Shown: piece by piece, positions 47,782 to 60,210 of the stretch | Layout of the letters: every line of letters begins with the position of its first letter | Numbering within the stretch: the stretch's first letter is position 1 | Source: Stenocarpella maydis | Taxonomy: Eukaryota; Ascomycota; Sordariomycetes; Diaporthales; Diaporthaceae | NCBI GenBank assembly: GCA_002270565.1 | Contig: NQMI01000001.1 | Coordinates: 601,426-665,425, forward strand | Reading direction: 5' to 3' | DNA: 64,000 bases | Notes under the pieces: model-generated | The model's input: only the letters and a program-made list of their open reading frames with translations | Database searches by the model: none | Told to the model about the DNA's origin: nothing | Program-made: the position numbers and the translations under genes

Positions 47782-48681
47782 ATGTCCATCATCCAGCAAC
47801 ACACGTCGGCGTCGCTCAGCGACGCCTGGCGCACCATCAACATTGACGCGCTGCAGGAGGACTCGTCCGTCAACTTCGACACCTCCACCCTGCACCCACC
47901 TCTGCCCGAGATCGGCGAGGCCGAGGTGCGCTCGCTCGCGGGGCAGGTTAGACAGCTGCTGCGCGGCGGGGACGCGGAGGGCGCGCTGAGGGGCTGCCTG
48001 GAGATGCCCGTCTACAACGGGAACGACCTGGCAAAGGTACGAACTGGGAGGAGCAGACGGTGCCCTGGACGCACCGCCCGGCTGCTTCCCTTCCCCCGGA
48101 CGGTGGTCCGGGTGGGCTCGTAGGAAAGGAAGGCCCAGGGCCGGAAGGGAACCCTGCTGGTGGGATAGGGCGATGATGGCTTCTGTTGCTGACGCGTGGC
48201 CTTCACAGGATGCACATCTGCAGACCGTCGTCGAGGTCCTCCAGTCGATCAAGGCGAGCGAGATGACGCCCATGCTCCAGCGCATATACCAGGGCGACGG
48301 CGGTAGCGAGCTCTTGGATGTGCTCATGAAGTACCTGTACGTCGTGACCCCCTTCCTTCGGACGGTCCGATTCCATACTACAACCTTCCTCCTCAACACA
48401 CAAGAGTCCATATTTGGCGGTGAGAGCTGACATTTGGGCGTTCTTTCCACACGGTCAGGTACAAGGGCATGGCATCGACTTCCTCAGCTAGCGCTCCCCG
48501 GACCCCCACCAGGGTCACACCCCAGGCCACGGGGTTCAGCCAGGTCGGCGGCCGACCCGGCGCCGCGAACGAGTCCGCCGGCGCGGCCATGAGTGTCCTG
48601 TTGAGCTGGCACGAGAAGGTGGTGGATGTGGCTGGGCTTGGGTGCATAGGGCGGACGATGACGGACTGGCGGAGGGTGTAG
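47782..48681 (+). CDS. ARC15: Arp2/3 complex 16 kDa subunit (ARPC5)
   Basis: Model: exons 47782-48036, 48209-48336 and 48459-48681, with introns of 172 and 122 bp (GTACGA...CAG and GTACGT...CAG), giving 201 residues, the usual fungal length. The start MSIIQQHTSASLSDAWRTINID, the helical repeat region (LLRGGDAEGALRGCLE, VVEVLQSIKASEM) and the C-terminal VLLSWHEKVVDVAGLGCIGR are diagnostic for ARPC5. A fungal-type Ser/Thr/Pro-rich insertion lies before the C-terminal helix. The protein is a structural subunit of the seven-protein complex that nucleates branched actin filaments at endocytic patches and hyphal tips. It is convergent with the NDUFAF5-like gene. Confidence 0.95.
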
Positions 48682-49413
48682 GGATGCCTGCATGAGCTAT
48701 CACAGCACGAATAGATTGTGTCGAAGCTTCTGCTAGCTTCATGCGGACCGACAGGTAGGCCTCGTGTGCATACCTCTGCAGCACATCATATCAAGAGGAG
48801 CAATGCATATATTCTTACGAAGCACATAGGGCCGGCCCTGGTACACCACATCACCGGTGAGATGCAAGTCGAATGGTGTCTTGTAATTTAAGGCCCGTCG
48901 TCATACGCCTGCGCAATAGGCACATGGTGCTTTTCGACGAGAATACCACAGCTCTAGAGCAGCAGTTGATCCCACCCGCCACTGATGCTTGACACCCCCG
49001 ACGACCAGGTACCTTGTTAATGAACACCGGATTTAGCTACGTTGACAAGTAGAAAGCTCGTAAAAACGCGCCCCATAGCCCCAGAGTAACCAACATCACT
49101 AGGAACTAACCTACACCAATCCATCCCAAAACAAATGAGGGCCATATCAAGATACTCAGTCTGAGGTAGCGTCTCTGCAACACGCTGGAGACAACCGAGA
49201 CATTTGCCAAGCGTTGGCCAATTATCCTTGACACCAATGATTCACATATCATGCATAAGCGTTGAAACTTTGAAGTGAGCCAGTCCATCACGCTTTGTCT
49301 GTAGATAACACAGCTATACGCAGCCTGGGATGTCAGGGTGCGTGATATGCCCTCAAAAGCTTCAACGGAAGATGCCATCCCCCAACCGTCTGCTTTTTCT
49401 TTGGTCGACATGG
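48682..49413. other. Convergent intergenic between ARPC5 and NDUFAF5
   Basis: About 730 bp of 3' flanks. A minus-strand frame at 49106-49411 continues just past the NDUFAF5 stop region but resembles no protein family and is probably 3' UTR. Confidence 0.4.
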
Positions 49414-50545
49414 CTACTTGTTCTCGAGTATGTCCTTGAGGTTGATGTCCGCACTGCCACGAGCGAGAGGTTCCGCCTGGTTAGGGGAATCATGCCACCC
49501 GATCATGTAGATGATCCTGAAGGTGGCGGGTATCGACCCGTCCTCGTTCCCGTGGAGCTCGCGGTAGATGGCCTCGTTGGCGAGCAGGACGTCCCTGCGG
49601 ATGGCGCCCGGCTCCCGGCCCAGGACGGCGTTGCCCTCGCCCATGAGCTGAAGGTCCTGCATGAGCTCGAAGGTGCCGGGGTAGTCAACGATGATGTCGT
49701 CGACGTCGACGGTCAGCATCTTGAAGCCGGCCTTTTGCAGCAGGCCGCCGACGTCGCGCACGTCGGCGAGCGGGGACACGCGGGGCGACATGCCCCCCCT
49801 GCGCTCCTGCTCGGCCAGCTGCAGCGACGTGCGCAGCTCGAAGAGCGTGTCGCCGCCCAGCATGGCGCCGATGAAGGGGCAGTCCGGCTTGAGCACGTGG
49901 TTGATCTGCGAGAGCACCGCCGGCAGGTCGTTGATCCAGTGCATGCTCAGGCTGCTCAGCACAAGGTCGAAGGACCCGGCCTCGTAAGGGAGCGTCTCCT
50001 CGTCGTCCAGCACCTGCCGCGTGATGGCCAGCCCTTGGTCGTTGAAGGGCAGGTCCGCGTCGCGGTACAGCAGCGCGTGCGACGAGTCGGCGGCGACCAG
50101 CTCGCCGATGCGGCCCGCGAGAGGCGGCGAGGTCGGCCTCGCCGGGTCCGGGTCCGGATTCTCGCGGGTGAGGGCGCGCGCGATGTTGCAGGTGTTGGCG
50201 CCGAGGTCGAGGGCGCGGGGGAAGTGTCGCTTGATGTCCTGCGGAGGGGGGATGAGGCAGTCAGCGCGCCGGGAACCAATACAGCTGCAGGGTGACGGAG
50301 CTGTCTGATGGGGAACCCACCAGGAGTCGCTCGCAGAGCCTGATGGCCACCTCGTCCTTGAGATAGTCGGCCTGCCGGCTCGCCTCGACATTAGCCGCAG
50401 CCCTCTCCTTCTGAAGCCATTTCGATCGCCTGTTGAAGACCTCGAAGACGGGAGACGCTGGGGTCTGCCAGGCGAAGCCCCGACGTGTCCAAGCAACCAG
50501 TCTGGGAAGTTGGTCTGCGCGGACTCTTGGTAGGACCGGAGTCAT
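49414..50545 (-). CDS. NDUFAF5: NDUFAF5-like mitochondrial methyltransferase/hydroxylase, complex I assembly
   Basis: Model: exons 50545-50321 and 50238-49414 (82 bp intron, donor GTGGGT), giving 349 residues. The N terminus (TPVLPRVRADQLPRLVAWTRRGFA) is arginine-rich and free of acids, as in a mitochondrial presequence. FEVFNRRSKWLQKERAA is the conserved family start. The SAM-binding motif RALDLGANT lies at about residues 83-91, followed by LVLSSLSMHWINDLP and the C-terminal RIIYMIGWHDSPNQ. Human NDUFAF5 hydroxylates an arginine of the complex I subunit NDUFS7 during early assembly in the matrix; the fungal protein is inferred to do the same. It is divergent from the AP-2 alpha gene. Confidence 0.93.
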
Positions 50546-51413
50546 CTTTAGACATTCACATTGTTGTTGTTGCAGGAGGAAATGTTTGGAGGAGGAGCCT
50601 GGCCTGCACCGGCAATATGGTGGGGTTGAGGAGAAGCAAATGCCAGAAGCTCAAGACGGCATGGCGACTTGCATGCGCGCTGCTGATACTATTATTGCCT
50701 TTCCCCGTGCGAGTCTCGAGCCTGCATGGACACAATAACTCTGTTGTCCGGATGGTTAATCTGCACCACGTTGTGTTACCCCCAATTCGTGACTGCTTGG
50801 AGAGGGCCGTACCTGAACAGCCCGCTTCGAGTTCGAGACAGCTTCCGGGCTGACAAACACCTCCTCCGAGGGCCTGGAAGCCCCCAGCACCGTTCCCAAG
50901 ACAGGAAGCTGCAGGTCGCCTTCCAATGGTCCGTGCTTGGCTAAGGAAGCCCGGCAAGCAGGTGCAGCCGTGCAGTGAGGATCCAGAGCCGAGCCTCGAG
51001 ACGGCCCGCATAACTCCACAAACCGTCCAGCCCGACAAGCGACTCCATCCCCCTTTGACATTCTGACATTGAGGACATCACATCAGGCCGCTCCCTCCTC
51101 GTTCATTCGCATCGAATCACACTGCGACTCTTCCGAATCCAACCGTGGAAACAGATACCCTTGGCAAGCGTCTCCATCATGTCGGCCGTCTACTGAGCCC
51201 CCGACCGTCTGATAATCAACGGCCCCCTTTCTCCCCTGTATTGCCGCCGCGGACCCTCATGGGTAATTCGGCTCTCGCGTCCAACACGCATCGGCTCTGA
51301 CTGTGCAATCCGACCAGCCTGTGGTTTCTCTCGACGACCTTGACCAAGTCTGACTCGGACTCTGACTATCGCGACGAGACGATTTCCAAGAATCACGCGC
51401 CCCAGCTCTCACC
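50546..51413. promoter_or_regulatory. Divergent promoter region NDUFAF5 / AP-2 alpha
   Basis: About 870 bp between divergent start codons. No ORF with a recognisable product. The roughly 200 bp before 51414 are probably the AP-2 alpha 5' UTR. Confidence 0.4.
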
Positions 51414-54400
51414 ATGTCCTCCTCCACGGCCGCCGGCTTTCTTGGCCGGTCGAGTAGCAACAACTCGAACATGCGCGGCCTGGTGCAGTTTATCGCAGAT
51501 TTGAGAAATGCGAGGGCACGTGAGCTCGAGGAAAAGCGCATTAACAAGGAGCTGGCCAACATCCGGTGAGCGGCTCGACGCGGCCCCGGTCGCGAGGTCA
51601 CCCCTTTCCTGCTACCCAACGTCTTGCTGACCACGAATGTTGTCTGCAGGCAAAAGTTCAAGGGTATGCGACTCCTCTCGCAAACTGAAGCCTCCATGCG
51701 ACCATTCGACTAACTGGAAGCAGATGGAAACCTGAGCGGGTACCACAAGAAGAAATATGTCTGCAAGGTGCGCGCCATGAAGAAAGGCTCCATATTGTGC
51801 AAGAGAAACGGCTGACCGTCGGACCCAGCTGTTGTACATATATATCCTCGGTTGGAATGTCGACTTCGGGCACCTCGAGGCAGTCAACCTCATCTCAGCC
51901 AGCAAGTACTCCGAGAAGCAAATAGGGTACCTCGCCATGACCCTCTTCCTCCACGAGAAGCACGAGCTGCTTCACCTGGTCGTCAACAGCATCAGGAAGG
52001 ACCTTCTCGACCATAACGAACTGTTCAACTGCCTGGCTCTGCACGCGATAGCCAATGTCGGCGGAAGGGAGATGGGAGAGGCTCTGAGCGGCGAAGTACA
52101 TCGGCTGTTGATATCACCGTATGACCTGCCCTTGCTGTTTTGAGGCCAGAGCTGACTGGAGACGCAGGACATCGAAATCCTTTGTCAAGAAAAAGGCCGC
52201 ACTCACTCTTCTCCGGCTGTACAGGAAATACCCCGATATCATCCAACCGCAGTGGGCTGAGCGAATCATCTCTCTGATGGACGACTTGGATCTGGGAGTT
52301 GCGCTGTCCGTCACGTCTCTTGTCATGGCGCTGGCGCAAGATAACCTGGACCAGTACAGAGGGGCCTACGCGAAGGCCGCCGCCCGGTTGAAGAGAATCG
52401 TGGTTGACGGAGACTACGCCGCCGACTACCTTTACTACAAGGTGCCTTGTCCTTGGATCCAGGTGAAGCTTCTGAGACTGCTTCAATACTTCCCACCATC
52501 AGGTTCGCAACCCGAGTGTGTCACGTATCGCGGGGCAAAGAGCTGACTGTCTGTGCAGAGGACAGCCACGTGCGAGAAATGATCAGGATGTCTCTACAAA
52601 AGATACTGGATCTGGCGCTGGAGACCAACAAAAACGTCCAACAGAACAACGCGCAGAACGCGGTCTTGTTTGAGGCCATCGACCTGATCATCCACTTGGA
52701 AACCGAACAGGCCCTGATGCGGCAGATATCCCAGAGGCTGGGTAAATTTATCCAGTCGAGGGAGACTAACGTTCGGTACCTCGGTCTGGAGGCTATGACG
52801 CATCTTGCAGCACGAGCCGACACATTAGACCCCATCAAGCAGCACCAGGACATCATCATCGGCTCTCTCAAGGACCGAGACATTAGTGTCCGGCGTAAGG
52901 GACTCGACCTGCTTTATAGCATGTGCGATTCTTCAAACGCACAGCCGATTGTTGCAGAGCTACTGCACTACCTGCAGAACGCCGACTTTGCCATTCGCGA
53001 AGAGATGGTGCTCAAGATCGCCATCTTGACGGAAAAGTACGCAACAGATGTGCAGTGGTATGTCGACATCTCGCTGAGACTGATCGCCATGGCTGGTGAT
53101 CATGTCAGCGATGAGGTATGGCAGCGTGTCATCCAGATTGTGACAAACAACGAGGAACTGCAAGTCTATGCGGCTAAGAACGCCTTGCAGTATATCAAGC
53201 AAGACCACTGCCACGAGACGCTCGTAAAGATAGGGGCATACATCCTGGGAGAGTTCGGCCACCTGATTGCTGAGGACAAGGGCTGCAGCCCGATCGAGCA
53301 GTTCTTGGGGCTGCATGGCAAGCTACCAGCCTGCTCGTCCAGCACCCGCGCCATGATATTGTCCTGTTTCGTCAAATTCGTCAACCTCTTCCCCGAGATC
53401 AAACCACAACTCCTCCACGTCTTCGACATCTACAGCCATACGCTCGACTCAGAGCTGCAGCAGCGAGCATGCGAGTACCTCACCCTAGCCACCCTCCCAA
53501 CGGACGACCTGCTGCGGACAGTCTGTGACGAGATGCCTCCGTTCCCAGAGAGGCAGTCAGCTCTACTGTCTCGCCTGCACCAGAAGCATGCGAATACTAG
53601 TGATAAGCGCACCTGGGTTGTGGGCGGGAAGAGCGCGAACTCTGACGCACAGGAGCTCAGCATGGTTAAGAACCCAGGGCTCAAGAGGACGTTCAGCGCG
53701 CAATCCCAAGCCAACGGCAACGGACATGTCAACGGGACGAACGGTACCAATGGCAACAAGGCTGCCAGTGACCTTGCCGGGCTCGACATGGCGAACCTCG
53801 GCTCTGCAGAGCCAAAGACGAAACCGCCAAATCTGGCCAGTGCGGCTCATCTGTCGCCGGGCTGGGAGAATGGCTTCAACCGGTTGTTGCTAAAAGCCGA
53901 CGGCATTCTGTTCGAAGACGGTCAGATCCAGATTGGCGTCCGGTCAGAGTACCGTGGCCAGATGGCCTGTCTCATAATGTACTTCATGAACAAGACCCCG
54001 ACCATCATGAGTTCGTTCACCACGACTTTAGACCTGGACGAGAGCGACAAGGGCAACCTGACATGGGACGTCAAGGGCCTTCCAGATACCACCATCACAC
54101 AGGGCAACCAGTGTCAGCAGGTCATTATGTTTGAGGCAAAGAGGATGTTTTCGAAGAGCCCCACCATGCGCATCAGTTACCTCGCCGGTGCCCTTCAAGC
54201 CCTCACTTTGAAGCTGCCCGTCACGCCTCATAAGTTCATGGACCCTGCGGAGCTGACAGGAGAGGATTTCTTTAAGAGGTGGAAGCAGATTGGTGGGGCT
54301 CCAAGAGAGGCACAGAAGATTATTGGTCTAGCTCCTGGCAGCCGTGATAGAGAGATGACCGAGGGCTCTGTGCGCTCGGTCGTGTCCGGTTTCAGATGGG

Positions 54401-54750
54401 GTATCCTAGAGGGTGTCGACCCAAACAGGAAGAATTTCGTCGGCGCGAGTGTGCTGCACACGTCAGAGGGCGGCAAATTTGGGTGTCTGATGAGACTGGA
54501 GCCCAACTATAGCACACAGGTAAAGATTTCCCGAGGTTCCTGCGCATGCCGCATGCACTCGCAAAGCTAACTCAGATCACAGATGGTCCGTCTCACAATC
54601 CGGGCTACCGACGAGAGTGTGCCCAGCGTGTTGCTGAAAATGATGGAAGAGAGGATCTCGGCTGGAGTCTCCACCCTACCGGAGCAGCATCTCGGACCAA
54701 CACCAAGAGAAATATCTGAATCGTTCTCTAATATCATGGTGCGGGAATAA
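51414..54750 (+). CDS. APL3: AP-2 complex subunit alpha (alpha-adaptin)
   Basis: Model: exons 51414-51565, 51650-51663, 51724-51767, 51829-52118, 52168-52502, 52559-54519 and 54583-54750, all GT-AG, giving 987 residues. Exons 2 and 3 are only 14 and 44 bp. The N terminus (MRGLVQFIADLRNARARELEEKR then KYVCKLLYIYILGWNVDFGH) is the adaptin trunk, an alpha-solenoid that carries the PIP2-binding basic patch (FVKKKAALTLLRLYRK). The hinge (about 640-700) is Asn/Gly/Ser rich (NGHVNGTNGTNGNK). The C-terminal ear follows, with the alpha-adaptin appendage platform (LKLPVTPHKFMDP). The protein acts in clathrin-mediated endocytosis at the plasma membrane. Confidence 0.96.
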
Positions 54751-55209
54751 TAGTCCAAGTCCAAGAGATCGGGGAAAGCAAAGCAGCGAGTTGCAAGGGG
54801 GGGGGCACCATTAAATTTCGTGTGGAGTACAACACAATCGAGCGAGCATTGGGCGTTTTGGGACAGCATCAACATGGTACTTTCCATTGCGCTTCTTGAC
54901 CAAGACGGTGGTCTCGACGGATGCAGTGTCCTGGTTATGGCTGAGATGAGCGCCGCGTCGCACGCACATCGCAGTTGTAACCAGACACGGGCGAGGACAA
55001 GGTCTTGGTATATGAGGAATTTCACTGTAAAGTCCCCATCGCCTACGGCGATAGTCTAATCTCAGCAACGCCGTGACCATTTTTGATGTGCTTGGCTCCA
55101 TGATCAGATACTATGAATCAGTATCCACTGCCACATGTGATACCCCACCTGCGTTCTTGGTTATCGAGGCTCATCCGCATCACGATCTCGTGAACCGGCT
55201 AGACGTCGT
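54751..55209. other. Convergent intergenic between AP-2 alpha and the YggS-type gene
   Basis: About 460 bp containing both 3' flanks and a G9 run near 54798. No gene seen. Confidence 0.4.
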
Positions 55210-56137
55210 TTATACCACGATCTTGGCCTCCGACTTGGGGCCCCTCGTCCCAAATATGGTGCTCCCGATCCTGACCTCGTTGCTGCCCAAGGCGATGGCG
55301 CCCTCAAAGTCCTCGCTCATGCCCATGCTCAGCTCCAGCGGGGCGGCGCCCTCGCCCCTGGCGGCCAGCAGGTCGGCGAGCTCCTTGGCGACGAGATCGC
55401 GCTGCTCCCTCAGGAGCACAAAGTCCTCGTTCTCGTTGCCGGGCGTGGTGGCAACGCTCCGGGCGATGGCACCGATGGTCATGAAGCCCAGCAGGTTCAG
55501 GTGCGGGCACTCGGCCAGGACGAGCCTGGACAGGGCCACAACGTCGGCGCCCGGGGCGACGCCCGACTTGGTCTCCTCGCCCGAGGTGTTGACCTGGACG
55601 TGGACGTTGAGCCTGGGGAGCGGCTGGCCGGACGACGACGACGACGACGAGGAGGCGATGAGCTCGCCGCGGGCCCTGTTGAGCAGCTGGGCCTTCTTGG
55701 CGGTGTCGACGCTCGACACGGCGAAGAGGTTCGGGATCCGCGCCAGCGCCTTGCAGTGCGACGACTGCAGGCCCCCGATGAAGTGCCAGCTGATGGAGCG
55801 CGGCAGCAGCTCCGCCTTCTGGCCCAGCTCCTGGGCGTAGTTCTCGCCGAAGTGGACGTGGCCCGCGGGCTCCCTGTGCAGCGCGAGGATGTCGTTGGCG
55901 GGCTTCAGCTTGGACACGGCCACCAGTCGGACCTGCGGGGGGGTCAGTATCGGTTGCCTCCGCATGTGATGAATGGGTCGGTCCATGTTGCAGTGGGGTG
56001 AGTGGGTATGCGATGCACACATGAAAACTTACATGGCGGCCCTTGGCCACATTTGCGATCCTGTGCTGGGCTTCTTGCAGCTGTGAGACGAGAGCCTTGG
56101 CTCTGTCGGCATCTACCTTCATGTCCGTGTCGGTCAT
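55210..56137 (-). CDS. YggS/PROSC family pyridoxal-phosphate homeostasis protein
   Basis: Model: exons 56137-56033 and 55932-55210 (100 bp intron, GT-AG), giving 275 residues. The first strand VRLVAVSKLKP carries the PLP-binding lysine at about residue 43. FGENYAQELGQKAELLP, WHFIGGLQSSHCK, VNTSGEETKSG and the C-terminal LSMGMSEDFEGAIALGSNEVRIGSTIFG are all family signatures of the alanine-racemase-like TIM barrel. A serine run of eight (ASSSSSSSSG, about residue 119) is an unusual insertion. The family binds PLP without a clear catalytic role and balances cellular vitamin B6 and amino-acid pools, like yeast YBL036C. Cytosolic or mitochondrial location is not evident. Confidence 0.95.
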
Positions 56138-56595
56138 GCTTGTGTGTCAGGATGGGGTATTCCTTAGTACGTCGGTGGGATTCGGGCTTGGGCTGAGAGT
56201 ACTACGGTACTGCTGGGTGGGTTGAAAGCATAATCTGTCCGTGAGCATACTCGGTACACAATGTTGCTCGCATCATTCCCAAGCAGTTGGAGCCCTCGAG
56301 GTGGGGCACCAGAGCAACGACCCGTTCCACTAACAAACAGACCTGTTGCTATAATAGTCACCTCTACCGCCGTAAACAAACAGCGACGGACTGTGCAATT
56401 CAGAACTACGGCGTTCTGCTTGCAGGTGGTCCTTCTGTTCCAGAGCAACACTGGCTTCGTAGCGCATACCAAAAGGTGTGAGGCACGCCAGTGTCAAGAA
56501 CCGAGACCCCGTCTAGACACGATTCACCTCTCCCAAACGGCCTGCTGCATAGCCACCTGCAACCCACCCACCAAGACCCCAGACCGCCCAGGATG
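56138..56595. other. Intergenic, YggS-type promoter and NLR 3' flank
   Basis: About 460 bp at the transition from core genes to the accessory island. No gene recognised. Confidence 0.4.
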
Positions 56596-59500
56596 TCAGG
56601 AACAAACCATTTTTACTACTCTCCAACAAAGGGGACCCAAGTCCCATTCCCGATCAGAATTATTATCCCGTTCCTCGGCGAGTTCCTGCTGCAGTTGCCG
56701 GCTCTCATGATACTTGTCATGACTTGTTCCATAAAGCTCCTCTGATTCATGCAAGGCTTGCTCGCAGTAAGCAGAAGATTCTCCGTATCTATGAAGGCTG
56801 AGGAGCACTCGGGCCAACACGAACTTAGCCCGCTGGGCCTCATTGGGGGAGGATGTGCTCTCGAGCTTTTTGCTTCTAACCAGGGCTTCATCGTACCATT
56901 GCAGTGCTGAGGTGAAATGCCCCTGTTCCTCGAACAGGTCCCCCAGGTTTCGAATGCTGATGATTGTGCTGCGACTGATCCTGCCATATTCCTTCTCCTT
57001 CTCCTTCAGGCTTCTTCGGAAGTATCGTATGCTCATCTCGAATTCTCCGTGCCGTTTATAGGCCTCTCCGATGTTGCTTGCGATTTTCCCTGTGAATGCC
57101 TTCGCTGCTTCATATCCACCAAGAGCTTCCAAGTACAAGCTTATGGCCTCGTCGTATTTCTTCTCGTCCATGAACACTTCGGCTCTGTCTTCCTTTACCG
57201 TGGCCACGCGAATGTGGTGCGGGTTGTGCTTCTTTACGAAAGCATCCTCACAGCTTTGGAGCAATCTGTGCGCCTTATCGAACTTGTGGACTTTGGAGTA
57301 CGCTCGCGCCAATGAAACCTCAACCTCTAAGACGTCGTTTTCCTGAGAAATATTACAACTTAGGAGGCCATCGCGGGCACGCTCCTGCCAGTGAAGGGCC
57401 TCTTGCCATTCCCCTAGGTTGAGATATGAGTGACCAATGGAGTTCATGAGTCTGAATGCCTCTCTGGTTCTCTGTTGGGAAGAATCTCGGATCCGATCCA
57501 GCATGGCCTCGTATATAGCAATCGCATGTCGGTGCCGCCCCAACTGATCCAGCGCCTTGGCCTCTCGTCGTTTTGCCTGGAGAGTACGGGCGTCCGAATG
57601 TCCAAATCGGGTCTGGTACATCTCCACTGCTTGCGAGATCCGCCTGTGCATCTCGTGTCCATCATCGCTGAGCCAAAACACACGCGCTGCGTCTTCCAAA
57701 AAGGCCGCATCAGCTTCGTCGACGCCTGAAGTACCAGTATCGTGAACACCAAGTGCTACAACAATATGCTCTCGCGCTCTTTTGAGGCTGCCTAAGTGCA
57801 ATAGGCATTTGGCCAATAATTGCCCCATGATCTTGAGGGATGGCAGGGCGACATCGTTGGCTTGGGCATGTTGGAAAACCTGCAGTGCGTGAGGAAGCAT
57901 TTGCCCAACTTGGGCTCCGTTTTCTTCCTTCGGATACACAGCAGCCGCAATATTGATGGTATCGGCCACTGTCTGTCGAAACCCGGCATAATCCTGTGCG
58001 GCGCGCTTCCTAGTAAAGAACGCAACCAGTCGATGCATTCGATAGCCCAGAAAATTCATGTTGAAGACCAGGGAGTAATTGATCAGCGCTGCCATGTCGT
58101 TGGTGAAAGACAAGGATTTTTGCCCACCATGGATGAGCTCTCCTGGAATAAGCTCGTCGCTTAGTAGTGAGATCTGCTCCCAACAGGCGTAAGGCTGAGG
58201 GTGCCTCTGCCGCAAGGCCCTTGAATGTGATGGTCCAAGTGGTCATAACTGCTCGTGATTGCCTTTCGTCCTCGTCCCAAGTGTACTGCCCTGAGTAGAG
58301 GAAGAAGGTCTCTTTGTCTATTTCGTTCTCTCCGATATATCTATCTCATGAATTCTGATACCGTGATACTCTTGTTGCGAATGAAATCTCCGGCCTGGAC
58401 CAAAGCCAAGGGGTGGTATCCAAGCTTTTCACACACGGATCCGAGCTCGTCTGATGCTTTAACAGCTTGCCTAGCCTGGTCCCTGAGTCGGCTCTCCAGC
58501 AGATCTTTAGCCTCCTGCGGGTTGCATTGCATGACCTGAAGTCCATGGTTGGGATCCACAAGGTCTCCCACAACTTCTCTTTGTCGCGTCGTCACAAGAA
58601 TTTGCACCTCTTCTAATGGGCAGGAGCTTTCAACTGCTCAAGTGTCGGTCATCCATGCCATGCAGGACCATGGTCCAGCGATGGCTTCTGGGGCTCTCTA
58701 GCCATCTCTTCACCTCTTGGCACACTTCTTCCGCAGGTGTCTGGGGAGAGATTGATAGCTTGACTTTCTCAGCCAGCTTTTGGTATGCCATTATGATGCT
58801 CTCGTTTGATTTAGCCGGGACCCAGAGAATACTGTGTTTCTCTGTAAATTGCAAGCGATAACAGTACTCGACAGCCAAGCTGGTCTTTCTGTTACAGAAA
58901 ATCAGTGGCTATAGAGATGAAAATAGTCCTGGGACAAAAGCATTCTTACCCAGTTCCAGAAGCTCCCCATAATGCTACACATGGCCGGGAGTGCTTTGTT
59001 GACATGAGCTGTTGCAATCGAGACATCTCATCTTCACGCCCGATGAAGCTAGTGTTTCGTGGGTGCATCATAGTATCATCAATGGCAGACCCTGCTGGGC
59101 TGTTAATGCTGCCGTTCTAGTCTTCAGTTTGTCGAGTTTGCCGGCTCACATTCGAAGCCTCTCAGTGGTACCGCCGTCATTCCTAGCTCGATTCTTGTGC
59201 GCTCACTTTCCAAAGCTTCTGAGACCTTCTGAGATACCCACTGCAGATATGCCTTCCAGAAAGAACTTTTGGCCGTTGGGAATTTTGAGAGACCGACGTG
59301 GTCGACCTCAACACCAAGAATCCTTTCCCGGTCGCTTGAAAGATCTAACTTGGCTGATTCAGGGGTAACCACCTAGGCTTTTGTTATTGCCTGCTCGGAG
59401 GGTATAAAGTTTGAGTACATACCATTCTCCCATTAGTCTTGAGCATTTCGTATATGGTGCATACGAAATAGTCTTCGAACAGCTGACGGTAATTATTCGC

Positions 59501-60210
59501 GATATCTCTCGCATAGAGACTGTTCCTTTGACATGCCTCCAGGAAGCTATGTCGACGCCCTCTGCCTGCATAGAACAACCCCGCCACACTCGCAACAGCT
59601 TGTGCTGGCCCTGTTCCATTGGCCCCGTTATGAGGGGTGCCCATGGATGTTACAGCATATGTATCCAGGTATATGCGTATGAAGGTGTCGGACATCTTTG
59701 CAGTGACCAAGGCCTGCTTGATGAGGATCCCTCCAAGAGAGTAACCAATCATGAATATCGGCCTTGAATCAGGTACTCCATGGCGGAAGCCCATGAGGAG
59801 ACCCAAGAAATTCTCCGCCTCCGCTGCTAGAGGTTCTTGACTGGAGTCGAAGAAAGGGGTTGAATTATAGCTGTAAGCCAAGACACGGATCTTTCTGTCT
59901 TTCTCACAGCCCGGCAGTAAGTCTGTCAGCCAGTTCCGCTTTGTTTCCTCGTTGGTCCAGGTAGACTGGGTGGGATCGGGATCGTCGGAAAGTTTCATGC
60001 CATGCACGGCGACGAAACTTAATAAGATCAGCCATGAAACCTCTGAGTATTATGGATTAGAAACAACACTCACTCCGCCAGCGGAGACTCCCCGTCTTCA
60101 GGGGCATACAGCTCTTTGAGGTCTCGTCCCTGGGGCAGTTGCTCGTTAGGGCACTACGCTTTCCTGGCTGTTAGGTATCGAGGTAAATCATGACGGATAC
60201 TCACCGGCAT
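56596..60210 (-). pseudogene. NLR-like STAND protein: alpha/beta hydrolase, NB-ARC, TPR; frame-broken
   Basis: Exons by splice sense: 60210-60205 (ATG CCG), 60129-60074, 60017-59423, 59372-59150, 59091-58950, then 58888-56596. Intact reading would give about 1100 residues. The N-terminal hydrolase starts LADFVAVHGMKLSDDP and has the GYSLGG nucleophile elbow and TSMGTPHNG, as in SesB-type effector domains. The linker PRNTSFIGREDEMSRL leads to NB-ARC with P-loop GASGTGKTS (built across an intron), Walker B WTMVLHGMDD and ILVTTRQREV. At least seven TPR-like units fill the C-terminal ~500 residues. Three insertions break the frame: near 58622-58640 (+1), 58337-58347 (+4, a GATA duplication) and 58177-58183 (+1, in a GGG run). 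Such NLRs act in non-self recognition and regulated cell death. This copy is probably inactive unless the indels are sequencing errors. Confidence 0.8.

Noticed and set aside
47413..48450. 345-residue minus-strand ORF over ARPC5
   Set aside because: It is antisense to spliced ARPC5 exons and introns and its composition is arginine/valine shadow-like.
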